From assembly GCA_021730905.1 (NCBI GenBank), contig JAKFYK010000083.1, forward strand, positions 1 through 44,690: a DNA stretch of 44,690 bases, given 5' to 3'. Both the position numbers and the translations under genes were made by a program. Shown piece by piece: positions 1-7,966 of the stretch. Below the pieces are notes generated by a model. That model saw nothing but the letters and a program-made list of their open reading frames with translations. It had not been told where the DNA came from and did no database searches. Source of the stretch: Betaproteobacteria bacterium (GTDB taxonomy: Bacteria > Pseudomonadota > Gammaproteobacteria > Burkholderiales > SG8-41). Every line of letters starts with the position of its first letter. The first letter of the stretch is position 1.

Positions 1-126
1 CTGATGCGGCTTCAATACGCCCGTGGACACCACGGTCGCGATGGAGTTGGCGGCGTCGTGAAAGCCGTTCATGAAATCGAAGGCGAGCGCAACCAGCACC
101 AGCACGACCAGCACTTCAAAACTCAT
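1..126 (-). CDS. PiT-family inorganic phosphate transporter, N-terminal part (runs off the window)
   Basis: Only the first 42 codons are present; the gene continues past the left edge. The visible protein has a short hydrophobic N-terminus followed by FMNGFHDAANSIATVVSTG. This is the signature first repeat of PHO4/PiT sodium- or proton-coupled phosphate permeases, inner-membrane proteins that import phosphate. The ATG at 126 is preceded by no strong ribosome-binding site, because a 266-bp foldback element sits directly upstream. The original purine-rich site appears to lie on the far side of that element. The DUF47 gene upstream on the same strand is the usual operon partner of PiT transporters. 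The family call is secure; the exact subtype is not visible. Confidence 0.88.
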   Translation of the reverse strand, partial: MSFEVLVVLVLVALAFDFMNGFHDAANSIATVVSTGVLKPHQ

Positions 127-129
127 TTA

Positions 130-395
130 GAGTGCCTAACATAATGAAACCCATGCGGCGCTGGCACGATTTTGCTTCAGGGCGCGAAGCGCGGCGCAGC
201 GCATATCGAGAATATTCGCAAGCCGGGCGACAAAGCCCTGGGGCAAAACTCGCGCCAGCCCTCCGGGTAGCGTCCAAAATCGGCGCTGGTTTTGTCGGAC
301 TCGTCGCTCATATTCGCGATATGAGACTCCTCGTCCTTCGCGCCACCACCGATTTTGCACACAACGACGCATGGGTTTCATTATGTTAGGCACTC
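130..395. mobile_element. MITE-like foldback element with 28-bp perfect terminal inverted repeats
   Basis: Positions 130-157 (starting GAGTGCCTAACATAATGAAA) are the exact reverse complement of 368-395. The inner sequence is also a loose palindrome: related ATATCG/GCGCGAAG blocks occur on both arms. Each end is flanked by TTA (127-129 and 396-398), which fits a 3-bp target duplication. No transposase is encoded. The ORFs of 85 and 98 codons on the two strands share their ends only because the element is palindromic. It lies between the DUF47 and pit genes. Removing it together with one TTA places an AAGAAGGA ribosome-binding site six bases before the pit ATG, which supports both the boundaries and the insertion history. 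The family is not identified. Confidence 0.8.
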
Positions 396-441
396 TTAGC
401 ATCCTTCTTATACGCGCACTTGAGCGTGGCATTCGAGGCCA

Positions 442-1068
442 TCAGGAATTTTCGAGAACAATGCCTTCGATGATGTTGGCAACATCCTCGCAGCGGTCGG
501 TCACGGTCTCCAGCAGTTCATATATCGCTTTCAGCTTGATCACCTGACGCACGTCGGGTTCGTCGCGGAACAGCTTTGCCATCGCCGCGCGCATGATGTG
601 ATCGGCCTCGGATTCCAGACGGTCGATCTCTTCGCACGCCTTGAGGATGGCCGCGGCGTTATCCATGTTTGATAAATGACCCACCGCCTGCCGCACCTGC
701 TCGGCGCACAACACGCATACCTCGGCGAGTTTTTGCGCCTCGGACGTCAACTGTTTTACGTCGTACAGAAATATCGACTGCGACACGTCCTCCATCAGGT
801 CGAGGATATCGTCCATGCGCGTGATCAGCTGATGAATCTCGTCGCGGTCGAGCGGCGTGATGAACGTTTTGTGCAGCAGTTCGATGGTGGTTTGCGTGAT
901 CTTGTCGGCGCGCTTTTCGATGGTCTCGATGGCATAGGCACGGCGCTGGATGTCGTCGCCGCTCGCCATCAGCGACACGAGCTCGCGGCCGCCCAGTACG
1001 ATCTGCTCGGCATGCTCGTTGAACAACTCGAAGAAGCGCCCTTCCTTGGGCATCAGACGGCCGAACAT
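442..1068 (-). CDS. DUF47 / PhoU-like phosphate transport accessory protein
   Basis: A 208-aa helical protein of the DUF47 (TIGR00153, PhoU-related) family, which accompanies PiT phosphate transporters and probably controls their activity from the cytoplasm. The sequence starts MFGRLMPKEGRFFELFNEHA, typical of the family, and continues with long amphipathic helices rich in D/E/H (for example DEIHQLITRMDDILDLMEDV and RLESEADHIMRAAMAKLF). The start at 1068 was chosen because a GGGAG ribosome-binding site lies just upstream and family homology begins there. A longer in-frame extension to 1233 looks non-coding. It is transcribed toward the pit gene, now separated from it by the foldback element at 130-395. 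Confidence 0.9.
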   Translation of the reverse strand: MFGRLMPKEGRFFELFNEHAEQIVLGGRELVSLMASGDDIQRRAYAIETIEKRADKITQTTIELLHKTFITPLDRDEIHQLITRMDDILDLMEDVSQSIFLYDVKQLTSEAQKLAEVCVLCAEQVRQAVGHLSNMDNAAAILKACEEIDRLESEADHIMRAAMAKLFRDEPDVRQVIKLKAIYELLETVTDRCEDVANIIEGIVLENS

Positions 1069-1242
1069 GCGATGGCTCCCATTGTGCGCGCGGCGGCAGA
1101 ACGCGATCCACGCGCGGCGCGTAGTGTACTCGCTTCCCCGATCCGGCGTGAAGCTTTGAATTTCGATATAATCCACTCTCGTTCCGGTTGTAGCCGTACG
1201 TATTAACGCCTGTTCCACCGCGCTTGATCGCATCCGCCCGCA

Positions 1243-2145
1243 TTGGTCTTGTCACCGCCGCCGCATCGCTGGCTTAACCCTCTGCTTGCGTGGTACTTCG
1301 TCGCGATCTGGGGTACGGGCTTCATCGCCACCAAGATCGCGTTACAGCACGCTGCGCCGCTTACCTTTCTCAGCATGCGTTTTGCGTTCGGCATCGTGTG
1401 CCTGATTCCTTTCGTGTGGCTGACGCGGCCATTGTGGCCGGCAACGCGCATCGAATTCGCGCATGTGGTGGTAGCGGGACTGTTGATGCACGCGATACAT
1501 CTGGGCGGCAGTCATTACACGCAATATCTCGGCCTGTCAGCGGGCATTACTGCGGTGTTGCTGTGCGTGCAGCCGCTGATCACCGCGGCCATCGCCGCGC
1601 GCTGGATGAACGAAAAACTCGGCGGCATTCAGTGGCTGGGCATCGCCGCCGGCCTCGCGGGCGTGACGCTGATCGTGTGGCACAAGATCGACGTGCAGGA
1701 AGCCACGCTCGGCAGCCTGATCGCGGTATCCATCGCATTGTTCGGCGTCACCGCGGGATCGCTCTACCAGCGCGCGTTCTGTCCACGCGTGGATTTGCGC
1801 GCGGCGGCACTGCTGCAGTTCATCGCCACGTTTCTGCTGCTGGCGCCGCTGGCGCTGGCCTTTGAAGACAATACGGTGCGCTGGTCGTGGGCATTGATCG
1901 GCGCGCTGCTTTATCTCGTGATATTCGCATCGCTGCTGGCAGTGAGCGCATGGCACTATCTGCTGCGGCACGGCGCCGCCGCGCGCGTCACCAGCCTGAT
2001 TTACCTTACGCCGGTGTTCGCCATCGCGCCGGAGTTTTTGTGGTTTGGCATTACGCCGTCGGCCATCAGTTGCATCGGCATCGTGATTACCTGCATGGGT
2101 GTGGCGCTGGTGGCATGGCGCCCGTCTCGCTTAAATAATGTTTGA
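1243..2145 (+). CDS. EamA/DMT-family permease
   Basis: About 300 aa with ten predicted hydrophobic segments arranged as two EamA repeats. The N-terminal WGTGFIATKIAL is the usual first helix of drug/metabolite transporters. The protein sits in the inner membrane and probably exports a small metabolite or amino acid; the substrate cannot be read from the sequence. The start is uncertain: TTG at 1243 opens the frame and there is no clear ribosome-binding site. It is divergent from the DUF47 gene (intergenic 1069-1242), and the MFS gene follows 24 bp after its stop, so the two permeases are probably co-transcribed. Confidence 0.82.
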   Translation: MVLSPPPHRWLNPLLAWYFVAIWGTGFIATKIALQHAAPLTFLSMRFAFGIVCLIPFVWLTRPLWPATRIEFAHVVVAGLLMHAIHLGGSHYTQYLGLSAGITAVLLCVQPLITAAIAARWMNEKLGGIQWLGIAAGLAGVTLIVWHKIDVQEATLGSLIAVSIALFGVTAGSLYQRAFCPRVDLRAAALLQFIATFLLLAPLALAFEDNTVRWSWALIGALLYLVIFASLLAVSAWHYLLRHGAAARVTSLIYLTPVFAIAPEFLWFGITPSAISCIGIVITCMGVALVAWRPSRLNNV

Positions 2146-2169
2146 AGCAATTATTTACAACAACGCATC

Positions 2170-3297
2170 GTGAGCATCACCCTTATATTTCTGCTCACCA
2201 TACTGCCGCACATGGCGTTCGCCGGCGCGCGCGTGACGCTGTCGCTGTTCGCGCTGCATCTGGGCGCGACGCCGTTCACCGTGGGCATCATTATTTCGCT
2301 GATCGCGGTGGTGCCGATGGTGTATTCGGTGCGCTGGGGCCGCCGTATCGACCGCACCGGCATTTACAAACCGATGCTGCTCGGCGCTGCGCTGGTGCTC
2401 GCTGCATTGCTGCTCGTGTTCGCGCTGCCGCGCATCGAAACGCTGTTCGCCGTGAGCGTGCTGGCGGGCAGCGGGTTCATGCTGTATCACATCTGCGTCA
2501 ATCAGGCTGCCGCGCTGGTGGGACGCCCGGAAGACCGCGCGCGCAATTTCAGCGTGCTGGCGCTGGCGTTCTCCACCTCAGGCTTCGTCGGGCCGGTGAC
2601 GGCCGGATTCGCCATCGACGGCATCGGGCACCGTAATACGTTTCTGCTGTGCGCGGGCTTCATGGTGGCGACGCTGCTGTTGATACGCCACCGCAAACAC
2701 GTGATATCGCGTCATCACCGGGCCATTGCTCACACGCCCGAAAAACATGAGGGGAGTCTGCTGCGCATCCCCGCGATGCTGCGCATTTTCGTCGTCAGCG
2801 GATTGTTGTCGATGTGCTGGGATCTGTACACCTTCGTGATGCCGATACACGGCTCGGGCATTGGCCTGTCGGCATCGACCATCGGCCTGATACTGGGATC
2901 GTTCGGCAGCGCGATTTTTGTGTTCCGCCTGATCCTGCCGTGGATCGTGCATCGCTTCAATGAACGCAAGCTGCTGATCGCGGCGATGGTGCTCACCGGC
3001 TGCATGCTGGCGCTGATTCCGCTGGTGAAAAGCGTGCCGCTGCTGATGGCGGTGTCGTTTGTGCTGGGCATCGGCCTGGGCGGCACGCAGCCCATCATCA
3101 TGGCCATGCTCTATGCGAAGGCCCCGCCGGGCCGCGGCGCGGAAGCGGTGGGCATGCGCACGCTGCTGCTCAACATCACGCAAGCCGGCATACCGATGAT
3201 CTTCGGCGCGCTGGGCGCGTGGATGGGCATGGCGCCGGTATTTATAGCGATGGGCACGGCACTGCTGGCGGGCGCGTGGTACGCGCGGCGCGGCTGA
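2170..3297 (+). CDS. MFS transporter
   Basis: A 375-aa protein with about twelve hydrophobic helices. The loop between helices 2 and 3 carries VRWGRRIDRTGIYKP, matching the G-x-x-x-D-R-x-G-R/K motif of the major facilitator superfamily. A charged central loop (RHRKHVISRHHRAIAH) separates the two six-helix halves. It is slightly shorter than the common 400 aa. The start is GTG at 2170, 24 bp after the preceding permease gene; no strong ribosome-binding site is visible. The substrate is unknown. Confidence 0.82.
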   Translation: MSITLIFLLTILPHMAFAGARVTLSLFALHLGATPFTVGIIISLIAVVPMVYSVRWGRRIDRTGIYKPMLLGAALVLAALLLVFALPRIETLFAVSVLAGSGFMLYHICVNQAAALVGRPEDRARNFSVLALAFSTSGFVGPVTAGFAIDGIGHRNTFLLCAGFMVATLLLIRHRKHVISRHHRAIAHTPEKHEGSLLRIPAMLRIFVVSGLLSMCWDLYTFVMPIHGSGIGLSASTIGLILGSFGSAIFVFRLILPWIVHRFNERKLLIAAMVLTGCMLALIPLVKSVPLLMAVSFVLGIGLGGTQPIIMAMLYAKAPPGRGAEAVGMRTLLLNITQAGIPMIFGALGAWMGMAPVFIAMGTALLAGAWYARRG

Positions 3298-3317
3298 TCG
3301 CCGCGTTTACTGCAACA

Positions 3318-3360
3318 TCAAAAAACAAAACAGCCGGTGTCCATGACGGACGCCGGCTGT
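3318..3360 (-). terminator. Rho-independent terminator of the SWIB gene
   Basis: A 13-bp stem (3330-3342 with 3348-3360, one G-T pair, loop of 5) is followed, reading on the minus strand, by TTTTGTTTTTT (3318-3329). It lies 20 bp downstream of the SWIB gene and between convergent transcripts, so it may also stop the MFS transcript weakly. Confidence 0.8.
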
Positions 3361-3379
3361 GTGACTGAAGCAGATACGT

Positions 3380-3679
3380 TTAGCTCAGGTGCTTGCTGAC
3401 CAGTTTGGTCATCTCGAACATCGACACCTGCTTCTTGCCGCCGAAGACGGCTTTCAGCTTGTCGTCGGCATTGATGTTGCGGCGGTTCTTGCTGTCCTGC
3501 AGACCGTTTTTCTTGATATAGGCCCAGATTTTCTTGGTGACTTCGGTACGCGGCATGGCGTTGTTGCCGATGACGGCGCCGAGCGCAGCACTGACTTTCA
3601 TCGGCTTCATGAATGCAGCATTTGGCTTGCGCTTCGCCTTCTTTGCCGGTTTCTTGCTTGCTTTTTTCTTTGCAGCCAT
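3380..3679 (-). CDS. SWIB/MDM2-domain protein
   Basis: A 99-aa protein. Residues 1-20 are a Lys/Ala tail (MAAKKKASKKPAKKAKRK), followed by a SWIB domain with AAFMKPMKVSAALGAVIG, a central IWAYIKKNGLQDSKNRRNIN helix-turn segment and a C-terminal VSMFEMTKLVSKHL. Bacterial SWIB proteins are small and DNA-associated, and resemble chlamydial histone/topoisomerase accessory domains. The basic tail suggests nucleoid binding. The start at 3679 has a GGAGAG ribosome-binding site; the upstream 27 codons of the frame look like leader sequence. A terminator follows. Confidence 0.85.
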   Translation of the reverse strand: MAAKKKASKKPAKKAKRKPNAAFMKPMKVSAALGAVIGNNAMPRTEVTKKIWAYIKKNGLQDSKNRRNINADDKLKAVFGGKKQVSMFEMTKLVSKHLS

Positions 3680-3938
3680 TGAGACTCTCCGTTTCAGGGT
3701 TGGTTGATCAATTGTAAATTTTTGCTGTTTGCTGTTTTGCCTTGCCGTTTGCGGCGGCACGGTGATGAGAGGATGCCGAGGGAAATTGCGCTTGTCAATG
3801 ATTTTCTATAGGGAAATTGCAGCATTTTCCCTCTGAAAACCGGGCGCAATTTGTGCGCGGCTTGCCGAGACACCCTGCCTCTGTGTAATCTTTGAGCAGT
3901 CCGGTTGCACGGTTTTGTCTCGCGGAGGATGCACTCGA

Positions 3939-4586
3939 ATGGTACTGACGGCGCAAGAGCAACAAGAAATCAATGAGCTAGCCCGGCAATTCGAGACGGC
4001 CACCGGCGCGCAGGCGGTCGCCGCCATCGTCGGCAAAGCGGACGATTACCCGGATATCCCGTGGAAGGCTTTCGCGCTGGGTGCGGCACTGGCGGCACTG
4101 GCGGTAGTCGCCGACGAATTCATCCATCCCGACTGGGCCAGCATTCACACCCCGCTGCGGGATGTGGCCGCAATACTGACGGCCGGCTTACTGTGCTGCG
4201 TGGCCGCGATGGCGATACCCGCATTCGGGCGCCTGTTTCTCAACCGCGAGCGCGCCAGGGGCGAGGTGCGGCAGTATGCGCAGGGGGTATTCCTGAAACG
4301 TGAAGTGTTCAGGACCGCCGAGCGCGTGGGCATATTGATGCTGGTCGCGCGCTTCGAGCGCAGGGTGGTGATCCTGCCCGACAGCGGCATCGCGCGCCAT
4401 GTGTCGGCGCAGGAACTGGATGAAGTTATCGCCGCCATGGCGCCGCACCTCGCGCAGGGGCAAGCGGTGCAGGCCTTCCGCGCGGGATTCGCCGCGCTCA
4501 CCGCGCTGCTCAACAGCAAGGACCTGCGCCTGGCGCGCCAAGGCAATGAACTGGCGGACGGAGCGGTGGTCGAGGAGGGCACATGA
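3939..4586 (+). CDS. TPM-domain membrane protein (first of a pair)
   Basis: A 215-aa TPM-domain (DUF477-type) protein. An N-terminal piece (EINELARQFETATGAQAVAAIVG) resembles the start of a TPM fold. Two transmembrane helices follow (around residues 45-60 and 80-105), then a C-terminal TPM-like segment with GVFLKREVFRTAERVGILML and VVILPDSGI. The start at 3939 is set by GGAGGA about nine bases upstream. Its stop overlaps the ATG of the next gene (ATGA), so the two are translationally coupled. LemA, a frequent partner, is not in the window. The biochemical role is unknown. Confidence 0.78.
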   Translation: MVLTAQEQQEINELARQFETATGAQAVAAIVGKADDYPDIPWKAFALGAALAALAVVADEFIHPDWASIHTPLRDVAAILTAGLLCCVAAMAIPAFGRLFLNRERARGEVRQYAQGVFLKREVFRTAERVGILMLVARFERRVVILPDSGIARHVSAQELDEVIAAMAPHLAQGQAVQAFRAGFAALTALLNSKDLRLARQGNELADGAVVEEGT

Positions 4587-5572
4587 TGCTGACCCGGCAG
4601 TTGAAGCGCCTCTTCGCCAGCGTCGCTTTGGGCGTGCTGACGGGCCTCGCCTGCGCCGCCGACGTGCCGATGCTGAGCGGACGCGTAGTCGACAATGCCG
4701 AATTGTTGTCGTCCGGCGCGCGTGAACGCATCAGCGCGGCGCTCAAGGCGCACGAGGACAAAACGGGCAACCAGGTCGCGGTGCTGACCATACCGACGCT
4801 CGGCGACGACAACATCGAGCAGTACGCGGTGCGCGTTTTTGAGAACTGGAAGCTCGGCAAGAAGGGCAAGGACAACGGCGCGCTGCTGGTGATCGTGCCC
4901 AAGGAACGCAAGATCCGCATCGAAACCGGCTACGGACTGGAAGGCGCGCTGCCCGACGTCGCCTCCAGCCGGGTGATCCGCAATGTCATCGCGCCCAACT
5001 TCAAGACCAATAATTTCGACAAGGGCGTCGAAGAGGGCGTCGCCGCGATCGTCAAACAACTGGAGGGCAACGCCAGCGACAACCCGGACGCGAAAGACCA
5101 AAGCAAAGACACCGCTTCCGGATTCAAGGCCCCTGATTTGCCCCTCGGCGAGCGCATTTTGTTCGGCATATTCATTTTCGGCATCATTGGCTTGTTCACC
5201 ATTATCGGCATCATGACGCCGGGCATGGGATGGTTTCTCTATTTCTTTCTGATCCCGTTCTGGGCGCTGTTCCCGATCGTGGTGGTCGGCGTAAAAGGTG
5301 CGATGACCATACTGGGCGTGTATCTGGTCGGCTTTCCCGCCGCCAAAATGCTATTGCCGCGCTCGCAGTGGTACAAGAACAGGACGCGGCAGACGCTCGC
5401 CGACCGCCGAAAACGCGGACGCTCCGGATTTGGCGGGGTCAACCACAGCCGCGATAACTGGTCGAGTTCTTCGGGTGGATGGAGTTCTGGTGGTGGCGGC
5501 GGTAGCAGCGGCGGCGGATTTTCGGGCGGCGGCGGCGATTCCGGCGGCGGCGGCAGTTCGGGCGATTACTGA
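4583..5572 (+). CDS. YgcG-like TPM-domain protein with Gly/Ser-rich tail
   Basis: 329 aa. Residues 1-25 are a signal peptide ending in CAADVP. Residues 30-160 are a TPM domain (LSGRVVDNAELLSSGAR, KGKDNGALLVIVPKERKIRI, ETGYGLEGALPD). Hydrophobic helices follow at about 190-260, and the C-terminal 50 residues are Gly/Ser-rich ending in GGGGSSGDY. This is the standard layout of YgcG-type proteins, with the TPM domain outside the inner membrane and the Gly tail inside. It overlaps the preceding TPM gene by 4 bp. TPM proteins have been linked to membrane or photosystem quality control in other organisms; no specific role can be assigned here. Confidence 0.85.
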   Translation: MMLTRQLKRLFASVALGVLTGLACAADVPMLSGRVVDNAELLSSGARERISAALKAHEDKTGNQVAVLTIPTLGDDNIEQYAVRVFENWKLGKKGKDNGALLVIVPKERKIRIETGYGLEGALPDVASSRVIRNVIAPNFKTNNFDKGVEEGVAAIVKQLEGNASDNPDAKDQSKDTASGFKAPDLPLGERILFGIFIFGIIGLFTIIGIMTPGMGWFLYFFLIPFWALFPIVVVGVKGAMTILGVYLVGFPAAKMLLPRSQWYKNRTRQTLADRRKRGRSGFGGVNHSRDNWSSSSGGWSSGGGGGSSGGGFSGGGGDSGGGGSSGDY

Positions 5573-5588
5573 TACGCGAGCGTTCCGC

Positions 5589-6146
5589 TCAACCCGTTTT
5601 CTTAAGCTTGCTCAAAAAGTGCTTGCGAAACTTCGCCACTTTGGGCGCGACCACGAACTGACAGTAGCCGGCGCCGGGGTTGCGCGCAAAATATTCCTGA
5701 TGATAGTCCTCGGCAACATAGAACACTGCTGCCGGAGTCACTTCGGTAACGACAGGATCGCGCCATAATCCCGCGCCGCCCAGATTCGCAATCACCTGCT
5801 CGGATACTGCTTTCTGTTCCGGAGAATGATAAAAAATCGCCGAGCGGTACTGCGTGCCGGAATCATTGCCCTGCCGGTTGAGGGTGGTCGGATCGTGAAT
5901 CACGAAGAAAACATCCAGAATTTCGTGGAACGACACCACAGCCGGATCGAATGTGACCTGCACCACTTCCGCATGCCCGGTACGTCCGCCACACACCTGC
6001 TCGTAAGTAGGATTCGGATTCTTGCCGCCCATGTAGCCCGACTCGACTGAAGTCACGCCTTTCAGGTCATCGAATACGGCTTCCAGGCACCAGAAGCATC
6101 CACCGCCGAGGGTGGCGACTTCCTTGCCGTTTTGCAGTGCATTCAT
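5589..6146 (-). CDS. msrA: Peptide methionine (S)-S-oxide reductase, cytoplasmic
   Basis: A 185-aa MsrA that reduces the S-epimer of methionine sulfoxide using thioredoxin. The active-site motif GGCFWC is at residues 15-20, with Cys17 catalytic, followed by the family blocks SGYMGGKNPNPTYEQVC and GRTGHAEVVQVTFDP. There is no signal peptide. The start at 6146 is preceded by AAAGGA; the ORF extends upstream without homology. It is convergent with the TPM gene (16-bp gap) and divergent from a second, exported MsrA at 6315. Confidence 0.95.
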   Translation of the reverse strand: MNALQNGKEVATLGGGCFWCLEAVFDDLKGVTSVESGYMGGKNPNPTYEQVCGGRTGHAEVVQVTFDPAVVSFHEILDVFFVIHDPTTLNRQGNDSGTQYRSAIFYHSPEQKAVSEQVIANLGGAGLWRDPVVTEVTPAAVFYVAEDYHQEYFARNPGAGYCQFVVAPKVAKFRKHFLSKLKKTG

Positions 6147-6314
6147 GAGAAATCCTTTCGTGTTTTTCGCGCGACCGGGAATTCTGCGACAATTTCCGGC
6201 ACTAAGTCGAAGTTGCCAGCGTAACCTTACCATTGTTCGCTGTAAGCTCGCGCCTCAAAGTCCGACCAAGCCGGGAGACGCGGTGGTTACCGTGCAATTA
6301 TCAAGGAGAAAGTC

Positions 6315-6929
6315 ATGTTTCGTTTGCGCCGCTGGTTTCTGATCGCCGCCCTGTTTGCCGCGGGTACGGCGCCCGCCTTCGCCCAATCGCCTATGGTCAA
6401 AACCGCCAAGGCGACCTTTGCCGGCGGCTGCTTCTGGTGCATGGAGCCGCCTTACGACAAATTGCCGGGCGTGATTTCGACAATATCCGGCTACATGGGC
6501 GGCACTGTCAAGAACCCTACCTACGAACAGGTATCAACGGGACGCACCGGACACACCGAAGTAGTGCAGGTGGAATATGACCCGTCCAAAGTGAGCTACG
6601 AAAAACTGCTGCAAGTATTCTGGATCAACATCGATCCGACGGTGAAAAACGCGCAATTCTGCGATCACGGATCGCAGTACCGCAGCGGCGTGTTCTTCCA
6701 TGACGATGAGCAGCGCAAACTCGCGGAGGCCTCCAAAGCGGCGCTGAACAAATCCAAACCGTTCAAGGCCGAGATCGTCACCGAGATCACCAAAGCTGGC
6801 GAGTTTTATCGCGCCGAGGAATACCATCAGAACTACTATCAAGTAAATCCGGTGCGCTACAAACTCTATCGCAACGGCTGCGGACGCGACGCGCGGCTGA
6901 AGGAACTGTGGGGACGTACGCCCGAGTAG
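6315..6929 (+). CDS. msrA: Exported peptide methionine (S)-S-oxide reductase
   Basis: A second MsrA of 204 aa with an N-terminal signal peptide (MFRLRRWFLIAALFAAGTAP, cleavage likely after AFA at residue 23), so it should act in the periplasm. GGCFWC is at residues 37-42, and the family blocks SGYMGGTVKNPTYEQVSTG and CDHGSQYRSGVFF are intact. The insert around DARLKELWG at the C-terminus differs from the cytoplasmic paralog. The ribosome-binding site AAGGAG lies before 6315. A strong terminator follows at 6969-7002. Confidence 0.93.
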   Translation: MFRLRRWFLIAALFAAGTAPAFAQSPMVKTAKATFAGGCFWCMEPPYDKLPGVISTISGYMGGTVKNPTYEQVSTGRTGHTEVVQVEYDPSKVSYEKLLQVFWINIDPTVKNAQFCDHGSQYRSGVFFHDDEQRKLAEASKAALNKSKPFKAEIVTEITKAGEFYRAEEYHQNYYQVNPVRYKLYRNGCGRDARLKELWGRTPE

Positions 6930-6938
6930 TATTTATAT

Positions 6939-6954
6939 AAGTATTTGTTTTTAA
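6939..6954 (+). repeat. 16-bp AT-rich repeated word, copy 1 (exact)
   Basis: TAAGTATTTGTTTTTA, a perfect copy of the consensus, lies between the exported msrA stop and its terminator. It is one of eight copies found in this window (see findings). It sits in a local AT-rich patch (6931-6963) in otherwise GC-rich DNA. Confidence 0.85.
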
Positions 6955-6968
6955 ATATTTATTGATGT

Positions 6969-7002
6969 CGGCGCTGCAGGGATGCAGCGCCGCTGTTTTT
7001 TT
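6969..7002 (+). terminator. Rho-independent terminator after exported msrA
   Basis: A perfect 10-bp stem (6969-6978 with 6983-6992, CGGCGCTGCA) with a GGGA tetraloop is followed by CTGTTTTTTT. Confidence 0.9.
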
Positions 7003-7057
7003 GTGGAACGCGCTCTGATATAAGCAAAGATCAACCGTCCCAACGGCAAACAGAAAC

Positions 7058-7804
7058 ATGAGCATCATCAGTCCGTGGTATCAGCTAGGCTACGTCATCC
7101 CGCATCTTTACACCGATCAGGATGCCTATCAGTTTTACCGCGTCGCGCCCGAAGGCATGATGCTGGTGACCACCGGCCTCAACCTCAGGGAATACAGCCT
7201 TGCGGCGGTTGAGGAAAACCTGCCCACGCTGTGGGAGCGTTTCGATTTGCTGGCGAAGAAAAAAGTGGATCGCATGTCGCTCAGCGGCGTTCCCGTCGCC
7301 TCGGCGCTGGGACGCAAACGTATGCGGGAAATTCTCGCCGAAGCGGAAAAGCGCACCGGCTTGCCGTGCGACACCGACCTTGAAGCGCATATCGCGACAC
7401 TGAATCACTTCGGTGCAAAAAAAATCGCACTGGCCACGCGCTGGCCGGACGCGGTCAACAATCTGCTGACGCGCTATCTTGCAGACGCCGGCATCGAAGT
7501 GCTGGCCTGCCGTTCGCGCGCGCGCTCGCTCGATCAGAACAAACACTCCATCGCCGGAGACGACCATGAGCTCGCGCTGGAACTGGGTCGGCAGGTATTG
7601 CGCGAGACACCCGACGCACAAGCCTTATTGATGCCGGGCGGCCTGTGGTTCGCGATCCACGCCGTGCCCATGATCGAGGCCGAGTTCGGCAAGCCGGTGC
7701 TGCTCAACATCCTGTCAACCACTTGGGCCGCGTTGCACGCCGCGGGTAGCCGCATGCTGCACCGACCCGATGCGCGCTGGGGCAAGGTGCTGGCGAGCCT
7801 GTAA
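7058..7804 (+). CDS. Asp/Glu racemase-superfamily (maleate isomerase / arylmalonate decarboxylase-like) protein
   Basis: 248 aa. The pattern LGYVIPH near the N-terminus, VDRMSLSGVPVASALG (residues 70-85), a mid-protein NHFGAKKIALATRWPDAVN, and LLMPGGLWFAI (190-200) places it with maleate cis-trans isomerase / arylmalonate decarboxylase-like members of the Asp/Glu racemase superfamily. The two positions that normally carry catalytic cysteines appear to be Ser/Gly (in MSLSG) and Pro (in MPGG). The only cysteines are 104 and 151, outside those motifs. Normal racemase or isomerase chemistry is therefore doubtful. It stands alone between a terminator and cinA. Family confidence is moderate; function is unknown. 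Confidence 0.65.
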   Translation: MSIISPWYQLGYVIPHLYTDQDAYQFYRVAPEGMMLVTTGLNLREYSLAAVEENLPTLWERFDLLAKKKVDRMSLSGVPVASALGRKRMREILAEAEKRTGLPCDTDLEAHIATLNHFGAKKIALATRWPDAVNNLLTRYLADAGIEVLACRSRARSLDQNKHSIAGDDHELALELGRQVLRETPDAQALLMPGGLWFAIHAVPMIEAEFGKPVLLNILSTTWAALHAAGSRMLHRPDARWGKVLASL

Positions 7805-7966
7805 CCCATCCTCTACACACGATGGCGGAAACCCATAGCAAGCCGGGCGTGATTCTCCCTGTTCTCCGGTGGATGGAGAAGCCCTCCTCAACGAAGCCGC
7901 GCAACAAGGCGACGCCGATGCAGTGGATACGCAACAAGCCGCAGCCGGTTGCGTAAGCCGCCGGCG

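Noticed and set aside
132..432. Overlapping ORFs on both strands inside the foldback element (85 and 98 codons)
   Set aside because: They share ends only because the element is palindromic; no protein family is recognisable and there are no good start sites.
2155..3183. Long minus-strand ORFs antisense to the MFS gene, rich in His/Gln/Arg
   Set aside because: Typical antisense shadows of a GC-rich membrane protein gene.
7822..7956. 44-codon plus-strand ORF between the racemase-like gene and cinA
   Set aside because: No ribosome-binding site, no recognisable feature beyond a basic composition; could be chance in GC-rich DNA.
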